A stretch of 62,762 bases of DNA. Source: an uncultured Clostridia bacterium. Lineage in GTDB: Bacteria > Bacillota > Clostridia > TANB77 > CAG-508. The position numbers were made by a program, and so were the translations under genes. Below are positions 28,523-37,886 of this stretch, one piece after another. The stretch spans positions 1 through 62,762 of the forward strand of contig CANQGE010000008.1 in NCBI GenBank assembly GCA_947601495.1, read 5' to 3'. How positions within the stretch are numbered: position 1 is the stretch's first letter; each line of letters begins with the position of its first letter. Below the pieces are notes generated by a model that saw only the letters and a list, made by a program, of their open reading frames with translations, was not told the origin of the DNA and did no database searches.

Positions 28523-31500
28523 ATGCAAAAAGAAATTTTTAGTTTAGATAAATTTAATATTTTTCAAGATGCTAATTTCTATTATTTCTTTAGAGCTCTT
28601 AATAATGGAGATGGCAGAGACCTAGAAAACGGAGAAATAACAGATGAAAACGGAAACATTGTTAGAATTCGTACAGATTTAGAAAGATATGGAGAAGATG
28701 AAGAACAAGAAAATCCAAGATACGAACCAGGAGAAGAAGTTAGCTTAGAGCAAGTTTTTGACCACATTAAAATGCATAATAGAAAAGATACAAATTGCAT
28801 TTCTCTTTCTAGCAATGCAAATGTGGCAATAACATATGGTAGAAAAAATTATTCAGATAGATATGTAATAATAAGAGTTCCAAAGGAAAGAATGGATTCA
28901 GAGGTTTTTCTTGCTGGCGAATATATGCTTTCAGAAATTGAAAGAAGAATAGATGACCTTGTTAGAACATTAGACGATTCTGATGAAAAAACTTTAGAAA
29001 TTTTAGAAAAATTTAAGCAAATAGATTCAGCAGAGTCAGAAGAAGAATTAGCAGAAATAATAAGAACAAGATATGTAGCAAAAGAAGAAGTTATGGTGCA
29101 AAGTGCTAGAATAAAAAAGGGCATCATATATTCAGATCCAACTGCTAGAATAAGCAGTTATCAAGCATTAAATCAAGAGCAATCTTTAGAAAAAAATAGA
29201 ATAGTTGCAAAATTAACATTGCTAGAAAGAAGCAAATTAATGGATCCGATAATTGCACATACAGCAGATAATAGACTATTAATTCAAACTGTTGGAAATG
29301 CTTTTTCTTCACTAGAACAAATTCATTATGGAAGAATTACTCAAGAAAAGATAATAGAAGTACAAAAAGAATTAATAGATATTTTAGCTTTACTACAACA
29401 AGTGCCAGAAGAAATTCCAGAAATTCAAAAAGTAAAAGAAGAATTAATAAATTTTGTAACAAATAATGGAAGCATAGAGATAAGTGAAAATAGCGTATTA
29501 AATAGTCAAAATAATTTAAGAGAAAATATTTCCATAGAAGAAATGCATAAATTAACAGGAGGAAGAATACCTTTTGGAGAAGCAAGAGATTTAATTAGAA
29601 AAACATTTTACTTATCAAAAAGTAGACTATATGCAAGAGAACTTTCAAAATATTTAAGACAAGTCCTTCAAAACAATCCAGAATATGAAAATGTATTTAA
29701 ATATATTGAAAACAACGGATTTGAAATAGAACCAGACATTATAACAAGATTAAGTAATAGAGGTCATCAAATTAGCGAATCTGTAAGCTTGGACTTAGAT
29801 AGAGAAGATGAAAAACTTATAGAAAAAATAAGAGATTTAAACGATGAAGAATTAGAAGATATATTAGAAAATGGTGGGCCTTCTAATATACAAAATATAA
29901 TAACAAGTATGCAAGAAGAATCTTTAGAAAGTATGCCAATTGATGAATATTATGCAGAAGCGATTATATCTTTAATAAATTGGGAAGAGCTTGGTATAGA
30001 AGGATTTTCAGAAGCACAGAAAAAAGACTTTATAAAAAAATTAACAGATGAAAATGTGAGAGAATTATATTTAAAATTACAATCAGCAGGAATAGATGAA
30101 AAAGATTTACCAACATATATTTTAAATATAGTTACAAATGGTGAATTTAAAGCACAAATAAATTCAGAAAATTATATAGAATTTTTAGAAAAAAATAAAG
30201 AAAGCTTAAATAGAAGGCTATCAATAACCCAAATTGAAGAATTTCTAGATTATTATAAAGTAGAAAATACAGAATTAGTTTTAAGAGATTATCAAGAAGA
30301 GGCAGTAGAAAATATTGATGAGATATTTTCTAGCAAGAAATTTGCTTCTGCAATTTTACCAACAGGTTCTGGAAAAAGTTTTATTTCTCTTGTAGAAATG
30401 CTTAAATATAAGGATGCACCAATTTTATATTTAGCACCACAAAATGAAATAATAGAACAAATGAAAGATTGCATTTTGCAGTATGTTCTTGGAAAAAAAG
30501 ACTCTTTAGACAGAGATAGAGATATTAAAGAGGCTTTTCCAAATCTAAAATTTGAAACATATCCAGGATTAAAAGCAAAAAGAGCGCAACCAATAAAAAA
30601 GGGAAAATACGATTTTATTATTTTAGACGAATTACATAGAACTGGTGCTAAAGAATGGGAAAAAGAAGTAGATGAAATTCTAAGAAATCAAGAAGAAAGT
30701 GTAAGAGTTTTAGGAATAACTGCAACTCCAAGTAGAGATGTAGACGGTAGAGATATGGCCGTTGAAACTGCAAAAAAATTAGGTTATACAGACGAAGAAA
30801 TAGCTAAAAGAGAGCATATAGCTAAAGAACTAGACCTTCAAACAGCAATACAGTTGGGCTTAGTAGTAAATCCTAAAATAATATCTTTTATATATAAGTT
30901 AAATGAAAATTTATCAGAGTTATCAAAAAGAATAGATGAATTAGAAAAAGGTGATAAAAGAGATTCTCTACAAAGAGAATATAATAGAATTTATAAAAGG
31001 TATGAAGAAACTAGAAAACACATTACAGAAGCTGAAGGAATATCAGACATTTTAAGGACTAATTTAAGACCAGGTGGAAAATACATAGTATTTATTCCTG
31101 TTAGTGAAAATGAGGAATATGAAGATGGTAATTCAATTGGAAAAAATTTAGCAACAAGTAAAATTGAAGAATATAGAAAAAAATTGGAAGAGTATTTAAA
31201 AGGCACAGGAATAAAACCTGCATTTTACTCAATGTTAGGTGATTATACAGATAGAAGAAACAATGATGAATTAAGAGAATTTGAAAGAAGTTCATCTGGA
31301 GAAACTAAATTTTTAATAGTAATGAATAAAGCAAATGAAGGATTACATATTGAAAATTTAGACGGAATGTTGTGGTTTAGAAATATAGATGATGATTCAA
31401 AAATATTAATGTTGCAACAATTAGGAAGAGTAATATATTCAGAGAATCCAAATAGTCCAACTAAAGAAGAGGATAGACCTATTGTAATAGATGCTTGTAA

Positions 31501-33556
31501 TAATGTTCTTAAATTAATTAGAGAAACTAGAAGACAAAACATTGTAAAAAGTGATTTATTATTGCTAGAAGAAATTGTAAATTGGTGCAATAAGCATAAT
31601 CAAAATATTCCAGATATAAATAGTTCAAATAAAAAAGAACAAAGATATGCTTCTATACTTAGTATTATTAAAAGAAAATACATTAGATATTTAACTAAAC
31701 AAGATGCCTTTGATAATTTAGATGAAAAGAGAATAGCAGAAATTAAAGAAATTATAGAAAAAGGCTCTGAGATAGATTTGTGGGAAAGAGAACTTCCAGA
31801 AAGAGAAAAAGAAGAAAAAGCAAGAGAAGAAGAGGAAAAAGGAATATTAGACTTTTTTGAAGTAGATAGTATAATAACAGATTTAGTTGATATGCAAGAA
31901 AAAGTTGAAATAGAAGAAGAAAAAACTGCTATGGCTAAAGTTTTAGCAGTTGCAGAAATATTAAGAAATCATGGTGTTGAATTTAAAAAAATGCAATTAT
32001 CAAAAGTAATAGATGGAAAGCAAACATATTTATTATTAAAAGATATACAGCAAGAAGGAATAGATATGAAAAAAATAATTGCAGAAACAGGATTAGATGA
32101 AGACTATGCAATAGGAGATAAAATAAACAGATTAAGACAAACATATAACGGAACTGTAAAATACTCATTAACCGAAGAGGAAAGAAGAAAAGCTGAAGAA
32201 TTAGGACTAATACCAGATAAAGAAAAAAGTGCAGTAGCTAAAATACTAGAAATAATAGAAATATTAGTCAAAAATGGCGTAAACTTTAGAGGTATGCAAC
32301 TTTCAGAAACTGAAAATAAAAAAACAAAGCATTTATTATTAAAAGACATAAAACAAGAAGGAATAGATATTGAAAAAATAATAGCAGAAAATGGTTTAAA
32401 AGCAGACTACAAAATAGGCGAGAAAATTGGAGTAATTAGAATAGCATATTATGCATTAGCAAAATATGCAATAACAGAAGAAGAAAAGAGAAGAGCAGAG
32501 GAGCTAGGATTAATACCAGATAAAGAAAAAAGTAAGGTGGCAGAAGCTTTAGAAATTGCGGAAATATTAGTTAAAAATGGCGTAAACTTTAGAGGAATGC
32601 ATTTATCAAAATCTGTAAATAAAAAACAAGTATATTTCTTAATAAGAGATATTAAACAAGAAGGAGTGGATATTGAAAAAATAATAGCAGAAAATGGTTT
32701 AAATGGTGAGTTTTGTATGGGAAAAGGAATAGACACAATAAGAAGAGCATATTATGGAAAAACCACATATGCAATAACAGAAGAGGAAAAAAAGAAAGCA
32801 GAGGAACTAGGATTAATACCATCAAGAGGAAAACATGTGATATCTGAATATTTAAGAGTGATAGAAATTTTGAAAAAAAGAGGAATAGAATTTAAAAATT
32901 TACAATTATCAACAGCAACGTCAACAAAAGGAAAACATAGATATATTTTACTTAAAGATATACAGCAAGAGGGAATAGATATAGAAAGAATAAGTAGAGA
33001 AACAGGAATAAGTGCAAATCATAAAATTGGCTTTGAAATAGGGAGAATAAGACAAGCTTATAAAGGAACAGCAAGGTATGCAATAACAGAAGAAGAAAAG
33101 AAAAAAGCGGAAGAATGGGGATTAATACCAGAAGAAGAAAAAACAGTAGTTACTCAAGCATTAGAAATTGCGGAAACATTAATAAAAAAAGGCGTTATAT
33201 TACGAGGAATTCATCTTTCACATAGTGAAAACGGAAAGAGAAAATATTTTTTAGTAAGCGAGATAAATCAAGAAGGAATAGATATAGAAAAAATAATTGA
33301 AGAAACTGGAATTAAGGGAAATTATTGTTTAGGAAATGGAATAAAAGCAATAAGAGAGGCATACACTGGTTCTAGTGAATATATAATAACAGAAGAACAA
33401 AGGAAGAAGGCAGTTGAATTAGGATTAATACCTGAAAAAACTATAAAATTAGTACAAGCACGAGAAGCAAGAGATAAAGCCAAAAAACTAAACGATAGCA
33501 TTAGAGAAAAAGAAGAAGAACTAGATAAAAAGGAAAAGAGAAATCATGGAGAATAA
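28523..33556 (+). CDS. Giant SF2 helicase with repeated helicase-associated domains
   Basis: The 1677-residue protein has three parts. Residues 1-200 contain YYFFRALNNGDGRD, NCISLSSNANVAITYG and AKEEVMVQSARIKKGIIYS, spaced like the R-S-E motifs of ADP-ribosyltransferase folds; this is tentative. Residues about 590-1010 are an SF2 helicase: LRDYQEEA, Walker A LPTGSGKSF (about 611), DELH box IILDELHRTG, TATP, and motif VI LMLQQLGRVI. Residues about 1136-1637 are five tandem roughly 100-residue repeats, each ending (T/S)EE(E/Q)(R/K)(R/K)KA.E.GLIP, like helicase-associated domains. No methyltransferase or nuclease motif is seen. Substrate is unknown; defence or RNA metabolism are both possible. 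Confidence 0.8.
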   Translation: MQKEIFSLDKFNIFQDANFYYFFRALNNGDGRDLENGEITDENGNIVRIRTDLERYGEDEEQENPRYEPGEEVSLEQVFDHIKMHNRKDTNCISLSSNANVAITYGRKNYSDRYVIIRVPKERMDSEVFLAGEYMLSEIERRIDDLVRTLDDSDEKTLEILEKFKQIDSAESEEELAEIIRTRYVAKEEVMVQSARIKKGIIYSDPTARISSYQALNQEQSLEKNRIVAKLTLLERSKLMDPIIAHTADNRLLIQTVGNAFSSLEQIHYGRITQEKIIEVQKELIDILALLQQVPEEIPEIQKVKEELINFVTNNGSIEISENSVLNSQNNLRENISIEEMHKLTGGRIPFGEARDLIRKTFYLSKSRLYARELSKYLRQVLQNNPEYENVFKYIENNGFEIEPDIITRLSNRGHQISESVSLDLDREDEKLIEKIRDLNDEELEDILENGGPSNIQNIITSMQEESLESMPIDEYYAEAIISLINWEELGIEGFSEAQKKDFIKKLTDENVRELYLKLQSAGIDEKDLPTYILNIVTNGEFKAQINSENYIEFLEKNKESLNRRLSITQIEEFLDYYKVENTELVLRDYQEEAVENIDEIFSSKKFASAILPTGSGKSFISLVEMLKYKDAPILYLAPQNEIIEQMKDCILQYVLGKKDSLDRDRDIKEAFPNLKFETYPGLKAKRAQPIKKGKYDFIILDELHRTGAKEWEKEVDEILRNQEESVRVLGITATPSRDVDGRDMAVETAKKLGYTDEEIAKREHIAKELDLQTAIQLGLVVNPKIISFIYKLNENLSELSKRIDELEKGDKRDSLQREYNRIYKRYEETRKHITEAEGISDILRTNLRPGGKYIVFIPVSENEEYEDGNSIGKNLATSKIEEYRKKLEEYLKGTGIKPAFYSMLGDYTDRRNNDELREFERSSSGETKFLIVMNKANEGLHIENLDGMLWFRNIDDDSKILMLQQLGRVIYSENPNSPTKEEDRPIVIDACNNVLKLIRETRRQNIVKSDLLLLEEIVNWCNKHNQNIPDINSSNKKEQRYASILSIIKRKYIRYLTKQDAFDNLDEKRIAEIKEIIEKGSEIDLWERELPEREKEEKAREEEEKGILDFFEVDSIITDLVDMQEKVEIEEEKTAMAKVLAVAEILRNHGVEFKKMQLSKVIDGKQTYLLLKDIQQEGIDMKKIIAETGLDEDYAIGDKINRLRQTYNGTVKYSLTEEERRKAEELGLIPDKEKSAVAKILEIIEILVKNGVNFRGMQLSETENKKTKHLLLKDIKQEGIDIEKIIAENGLKADYKIGEKIGVIRIAYYALAKYAITEEEKRRAEELGLIPDKEKSKVAEALEIAEILVKNGVNFRGMHLSKSVNKKQVYFLIRDIKQEGVDIEKIIAENGLNGEFCMGKGIDTIRRAYYGKTTYAITEEEKKKAEELGLIPSRGKHVISEYLRVIEILKKRGIEFKNLQLSTATSTKGKHRYILLKDIQQEGIDIERISRETGISANHKIGFEIGRIRQAYKGTARYAITEEEKKKAEEWGLIPEEEKTVVTQALEIAETLIKKGVILRGIHLSHSENGKRKYFLVSEINQEGIDIEKIIEETGIKGNYCLGNGIKAIREAYTGSSEYIITEEQRKKAVELGLIPEKTIKLVQAREARDKAKKLNDSIREKEEELDKKEKRNHGE
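31930..33433 (+). repeat. Five in-frame tandem repeats (about 300 bp) in helicase C-terminus
   Basis: Units end at the GLIP codons near 32211, 32514, 32815, 33124 and 33427, a period of about 300 bp. Units two and three are the most alike (GVNFRGM, KQEG.DIEKIIAENGL), consistent with recent duplication. Each repeat has a GM/LQLS-type segment, a DI.QEGIDI.KI segment and a conserved basic R.AY.G turn. Confidence 0.85.
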
Positions 33557-33887
33557 AAAAATTGTTAAATATAAAAAAAATATATTTTTGCAAATAAAAG
33601 AAAAAATAATGTCTCTATTTCAAAATAAACCCAAAAATATTTTAGAAGAGGAAGACAATATACCGAATAGAGAAGAAAAAAATTCTTTTAAAGATTTATA
33701 TCCAGAAATAAAAGAAAAAGAAAGACTAATGAGACTAAAATTATTATATGATAAAAAGCAAATAAGCGAAGAAGACATTTCTGAAGAAGATGCCGAAGAA
33801 CTAGTTAAACTATATGAAGAAGAAACAGAAAAAATAAATAATGATAGTAAGAAAAGACTAGAAAAAATTGAAAAAATATTAAAATAA
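33546..33887 (+). CDS. Small charged hypothetical protein after the helicase
   Basis: This 113-residue protein overlaps the end of the helicase gene by 11 bases, so translation is probably coupled. It has a basic N-terminus (KKIVKYKKNIFLQIKEKIM) and acidic, coiled-coil-prone remainder (EEDISEEDAEELVKLYEEETEK). No family is recognised. A terminator follows, so ykgJ-like, helicase and this gene may form one transcript. Confidence 0.65.
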   Translation: MENKKIVKYKKNIFLQIKEKIMSLFQNKPKNILEEEDNIPNREEKNSFKDLYPEIKEKERLMRLKLLYDKKQISEEDISEEDAEELVKLYEEETEKINNDSKKRLEKIEKILK

Positions 33888-33897
33888 GCAATAAAAA

Positions 33898-33930
33898 AGA
33901 ATATTGAAAACTTTCAATATTCTTTTTTTA
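33898..33930. terminator. Bidirectional terminator between convergent genes
   Basis: The 12-bp stem AGAATATTGAAA/TTTCAATATTCT has T runs on both strands and separates the helicase unit from the minus-strand DnaI-like gene. Confidence 0.85.
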
Positions 33931-33936
33931 TGTAAT

Positions 33937-34959
33937 TTATAATTCTTTTTTTGCTTTTTTAAAACGTAAATCGTCTCCAAAGAAACGAAGAAATCTATAA
34001 CTTCCAGCTAAACGAGAGCCAATTCTAGTTGTGTATGTTTTAAAAATTTCATCTACATTTAAATTAGTAGAAATAATTGTTTTAGTAATTTTATGATTTT
34101 GATTTAAAAGACGAGTATTTATTATAGTAAATAATTCTGTGATTTTTGAATCTGTAATTTTTTCTGTTCCTAAATCATCTATAATAAGTAAATCTACATT
34201 TAAAATGTTTTCATACAAGTCAAATTTAGAATTTTCTTTTCCAAATTTTGATTCATTTATTTCATCAAACATAACTGGTGCTGTTTGATAAAGAACAGTT
34301 TTTCCTAATTTCAAAATTTCATTTGCAATACAACTACTTAAAAAAGTTTTACCAACACCAGTATTTCCAGTGAAAATTAAATTTTTTTCATCTGGATTAT
34401 CAAAATTTTTTATAAAGTTTTCAACTTTTTCTTCTATTACTTGCATATTTTCTCTAGGAGAAATATCTGATTTATATTTTTCTTTATCGGGTTTATCTGA
34501 GAAAACTTTTATATTAAAATTAGAAAAATTCTCACGCTCTAAATTGCCCATGTTAGACTTATTATATGCAAGATCAAAAATTCTTTGTTTTAAACATGAG
34601 CACATAGTAAGAGTATTATCTTTAGAAACATAGCCTGTATCTTTACACAATTTGCACTCAAAATGTGGATAAAGATAATTATTTTCTTTAGATAATTTTT
34701 TTATAAATTCATTTTTTTCTTTTATAAGAGCAGAATTTTGTTTCTTTAAAGAAGTAAGCAATTTTTCTTGCTCTTTTGGATTAGATAAAAGAATAGCTTT
34801 TGAAATTTTTATAGAATTTGAAGATAGTTCGTTTTCTATTTCAAGAAGTCTAGGATTAACTTCCATTAATTCTCTTTTTCTTTTTTCTGCTTCTAAAATA
34901 GCTTTATTTCTTTTATTTTCATATTCGTGTAATATTTGATTTAGAAAAGAATTTTCCAT
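33937..34959 (-). CDS. DnaI/DnaC-type helicase loader ATPase
   Basis: These AAA+ proteins load the replicative helicase. The 340 residues start with a helical N-terminal region. A zinc-type cysteine cluster CKLCKDTGY...CSC (about 98-120) is followed by the ATPase domain: Walker A FTGNTGVGKTFLSSCIANE, Walker B LLIIDDLGTEK, sensor TIISTNLN, and Arg-finger region GSRLAGSYRFLRFFGDDLR. The gene follows the DnaD-like gene by 27 bases, the DnaD-DnaI pairing common in Clostridia. Confidence 0.88.
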   Translation of the reverse strand: MENSFLNQILHEYENKRNKAILEAEKRKRELMEVNPRLLEIENELSSNSIKISKAILLSNPKEQEKLLTSLKKQNSALIKEKNEFIKKLSKENNYLYPHFECKLCKDTGYVSKDNTLTMCSCLKQRIFDLAYNKSNMGNLERENFSNFNIKVFSDKPDKEKYKSDISPRENMQVIEEKVENFIKNFDNPDEKNLIFTGNTGVGKTFLSSCIANEILKLGKTVLYQTAPVMFDEINESKFGKENSKFDLYENILNVDLLIIDDLGTEKITDSKITELFTIINTRLLNQNHKITKTIISTNLNVDEIFKTYTTRIGSRLAGSYRFLRFFGDDLRFKKAKKEL

Positions 34960-34986
34960 TTTTAATACCTTTTTTATTTATATTTT

Positions 34987-35940
34987 TTAATTATCATATA
35001 AAGAATTTAAATTATCGAAAGTACTTTGAGTGTATTCATAAGCTACTTTTTCAATTTGCTTTGTTTTTTTATCTTTATCTTTTAGAGAAGTTAAATAAGT
35101 GTTTATTTCATCTGCTGTAGAAAACTCTTTTTTATGCCAATCTGTTAAAAGAGCATCTATATAATCAAATCTAACTTTATTATTAGAAGAGGCTTTTTTA
35201 AGAGCAATTTCAATAATATCCATATTATATCCATAATTTTCGGTCCATTTAACAATGTCTTCTTCTTCATAAGTTGTAAGTTTTCTATAAAGTTTTAATT
35301 TTTTAGAAATTTCATTATTTATAACATTTCTTTTTTCTTGTTTTTCAAAATAAGCCTCTAAATCATTAAATGTTTTTATATTATTTTTGCTCCATGCATC
35401 TGCAGTTGCTTGAATATAGTTTCTATGTAGGGCTCTTTTATCATAGGCATAACTAAATAGAGCAAGCATAACTTGTTCATCAAATCCATATTTACTAAAC
35501 CATAAATCGATATCGTTATACCAAGAAGGAGACATTACTCCTTGGAAAAATTGTGCATTTATATTTTCAACAGCTTTTGCCCTATATTGATTTTGGGAAT
35601 TCTTAATAGCATCTTCTGGAGAAGATGTTACTTTAGGACTATATAATTTTGAAAATTCTAATTCTTGAATATCGGCTAGAGAGTAGCCATCGGTTTTCTT
35701 TACAAGAACACCTTTATCTTCCCAATATTTAATAGCATCTTTAACTGTTGGAAAATCTAAAGACAAGGTTTTTGAAATATCATTAACTTTAATTTCTTTA
35801 TTATATTTTGACAAAAATAACATATAGAAATATACCTTAATATAGTTACCATCCGCTTCTGGTAAATATTCGGTAAAAAATATATCTGGTATGTCTGTAC
35901 TAGAAAATATAAGTGATTTTTCGTTAAGTGATAATTTCAT
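34987..35940 (-). CDS. DnaD-domain primosomal protein
   Basis: The 317-residue protein carries an N-terminal winged-helix region (SKTLSLDFPTVKDAIKYWEDKGV, about 56-78). Two DnaD C-terminal domains follow, with the family's YxxxI/W-type signatures: VMLALFSYAYDKRALHRNYIQATADAWSKNNIKTF and IIEIALKKASSNNKVRFDYIDALLTDWHKKE in shortened form. DnaD/DnaB proteins remodel origin DNA and recruit the helicase loader. The next gene downstream is that loader. The promoter is at 36000-36028. Confidence 0.88.
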   Translation of the reverse strand: MKLSLNEKSLIFSSTDIPDIFFTEYLPEADGNYIKVYFYMLFLSKYNKEIKVNDISKTLSLDFPTVKDAIKYWEDKGVLVKKTDGYSLADIQELEFSKLYSPKVTSSPEDAIKNSQNQYRAKAVENINAQFFQGVMSPSWYNDIDLWFSKYGFDEQVMLALFSYAYDKRALHRNYIQATADAWSKNNIKTFNDLEAYFEKQEKRNVINNEISKKLKLYRKLTTYEEEDIVKWTENYGYNMDIIEIALKKASSNNKVRFDYIDALLTDWHKKEFSTADEINTYLTSLKDKDKKTKQIEKVAYEYTQSTFDNLNSLYDN

Positions 35941-35999
35941 TTTAAAGCGCCCCTTTTATAATAAATTTTAATATATTCTCATTAGTACAATGTAAAAGG

Positions 36000-36028
36000 A
36001 TTATATCATTTTATATTGCTAAATACAA
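36000..36028 (-). promoter_or_regulatory. Promoter of dnaD-dnaI-like unit
   Basis: Minus-strand TTGTAT (36028-36023) and TATAAT (36005-36000) are 17 bp apart, 60 bases upstream of the start. Confidence 0.65.
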
Positions 36029-36078
36029 TAAAAAAATATAATAAAATTTATATAAAAGTACGGGAAAACTTTAAAAAA

Positions 36079-36387
36079 TTACTTGCTATTTAAATTTATT
36101 TTGCTTTGTTTATTATAAAGATAAATATTTTGATTTTTAAAAAATTTGAAAATATAAATAAAAACTGAAATAATGCTTTCCTTATTTACACCTAAAATAC
36201 TTATAAGCAAAATAGGGAAGAAAAGAGATATAAAAACATAAATTTTTAAATTTATACTATTAAAAAATAAATTTACTAAAAAATATAAAATTACGCCAAT
36301 TATTACATCTAAAATTGCTGTTGAATATTCGATAAAGCCTAATAATTTAGGCTTAAAATTATAGTTTTTGGGAAAAATGAAATGCAT
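36079..36387 (-). CDS. PrgI/VirB3-like T4SS membrane protein
   Basis: The 102-residue protein has two adjacent membrane segments (about 22-42 and 48-66), and a C-terminal cytosolic tail with FIYIFKFFKNQNIYLYNKQ. This pattern, with N-terminal FPKNYNFKPKLLGFIEY, matches PrgI-family proteins, the Gram-positive VirB3 counterparts. AAAGGAG precedes the ATG. It is separated from the VirB6-like gene by element D and so lies at the 3' end of the minus-strand T4SS-like string. Confidence 0.7.
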   Translation of the reverse strand: MHFIFPKNYNFKPKLLGFIEYSTAILDVIIGVILYFLVNLFFNSINLKIYVFISLFFPILLISILGVNKESIISVFIYIFKFFKNQNIYLYNKQSKINLNSK

Positions 36388-36444
36388 ATGAGCTCCTTTG
36401 AAAAATTTAATATATTTTAATTATTCTAATTATTTTAATATTTA

Positions 36445-36609
36445 CTCTCTCAAAATCTATATAAATAATATTAATAAGTGACGCGTAAGCGACCAACCGA
36501 AGCGTAAGCGAAGGGCGATTGGAGCAATCTTCCTTTTTATTTAATTTTTAAAAAAGAAGATTGCGACACCAAGTCACTAATTAATATTATTTATATTGAT
36601 TTGAGAGAG
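36445..36609 (+). repeat. Dispersed palindromic element, copy D
   Basis: Arms 36445-36481 and 36574-36609 form an inverted repeat (one gap, two mismatches over 36-37 bp) unique to this locus. The 92-bp core reads CGCGTAAGCGACCAACCGAA, GCGTAAGCGAAGGGCGATTG, GAGCAATCTTCC, AT spacer, GAAGATTGCGACACCAAG. Inside the core, GCAATCTTC and GAAGATTGC form a second hairpin. The flanking genes are on the minus strand. Confidence 0.95.
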
Positions 36610-36661
36610 ATATAATTTTTATAAAATAGATATGAGAAATAAAATTTTAGAAAAATAAAAA

Positions 36662-37537
36662 TTAATTATTAGTAAAACTTGATATATTTGCTTGAACAGT
36701 TGTAGAAATTCCTCCAAATAATTCTTTCATAAATGCATTAGATCTAGTTAAAGCAAAAATAATTCCAATAAATAAAAGCTTAGAAATTGTTTCATTTGAA
36801 TTTATATTTATTGTAAAAGAAAGTAGTAGAATAAGTAAAATTAAAATTTGAACTAATAATAAAGAAATAAAGGTTTTAAGCCATATTTTAAAGAACCATT
36901 CAGAAGAATTTGTTATTAAACTTAAGAAAGCAAAAGGGCTAAGAAGAACAAAAATTTGAATCATAATATATCTAAGAGAATATGTAAAAATTAAATTGAT
37001 AAGTCCAAAACTTGTAAAAGATTTTATAATTCCATCAAAGGAAAATATATTAAATTCATTGTTTTGCATATATATTGTTTTATTAATATTTTCAATAAAA
37101 TTTGAAAAATTAATACTCACACTAAAAAGATTTTCTCCAAGTTTTGAAATACTACTACTTATTAAATAAATTATATTAATTATTTGCTCGCAAATCCAAA
37201 GAGAAGAATTCATAATAGCAATAAAAATAATAGCTTTAAAAACAAATTGCTTTGGAGAATCTATTTTGGAATAAGTTAAATGTGAAATTAAATAATTAAT
37301 AGAATAATAAATTATAAAACCTAAAATTAAACTATTTGCAATTAATAAAATTCCATTTGAACTAGATGTTCCAATTATTTGCTCAAATTTTGAATTACTT
37401 AAAATATTTGGTTTTATAAATATGATGTCATCTAAAACACTATAAATTGTATTATCAATAGAAGAAAACAATTTAGAAAATAATTCATTTAAAGAATTAA
37501 AAATTACATCTGTTAAATTAATAGTTTGTTGTTCCAT
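36662..37537 (-). CDS. VirB6/TrbL-like polytopic membrane protein
   Basis: The 291-residue protein has an N-terminal amphipathic region and about five to six membrane segments (for example LIFTYSLRYIMIQIFVLLSP, then LVQILILLILLLSFTI). A conserved Trp-rich loop NSSEWFFKIWLKTF and C-terminal FGGISTTVQANISS are present. VirB6/TrbL proteins form the inner-membrane channel of T4SS. It starts 19 bases after the pilin-like gene in the same direction. Confidence 0.7.
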   Translation of the reverse strand: MEQQTINLTDVIFNSLNELFSKLFSSIDNTIYSVLDDIIFIKPNILSNSKFEQIIGTSSSNGILLIANSLILGFIIYYSINYLISHLTYSKIDSPKQFVFKAIIFIAIMNSSLWICEQIINIIYLISSSISKLGENLFSVSINFSNFIENINKTIYMQNNEFNIFSFDGIIKSFTSFGLINLIFTYSLRYIMIQIFVLLSPFAFLSLITNSSEWFFKIWLKTFISLLLVQILILLILLLSFTININSNETISKLLFIGIIFALTRSNAFMKELFGGISTTVQANISSFTNN

Positions 37538-37556
37538 AATTTTTCCATTTCTATTT

Positions 37557-37886
37557 TTAAGTTAATAATGTTTGAAATAAAGAAAGTACTAAATCTATGC
37601 AGAGTATAAAACCATACGAGAAAAGACTTCCTCTAATGAGCTTGTTGGCTGTACGAATTTTTTCTTCATCTCCAAAACTAAATTTTTTCATAAGTACTCC
37701 AGTTCCAACTGCAACAGCAGCTGCTGGTGTTGAAATTTTTACAATATAACTTTCTATTTTTTCAAAAGCAGAATCTAAAGTAGTAACTAGTTTTGGATCT
37801 GCCGCAGAAACACTTGTGCTAAAAGTACAAATAAATAAAAAAGAAAGCATAAATGTGTAAATAATAGATATTTTTTTATTTGTCAT
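37557..37886 (-). CDS. VirB2/TrbC-like pilin
   Basis: The 109-residue protein has a signal peptide (MTNKKISIIYTFMLSFLFIC, cleavage probably after VSAA near residue 29). A hydrophobic Ala/Val-rich segment (TPAAAVAVGTGVLM) follows, and then a second membrane segment (SYGFILCIDLVLSLFQTLL), the two-helix layout of VirB2/TrbC pilins. The ATG overlaps the VirD4-like gene by 11 bases, indicating coupling. Confidence 0.75.
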   Translation of the reverse strand: MTNKKISIIYTFMLSFLFICTFSTSVSAADPKLVTTLDSAFEKIESYIVKISTPAAAVAVGTGVLMKKFSFGDEEKIRTANKLIRGSLFSYGFILCIDLVLSLFQTLLT

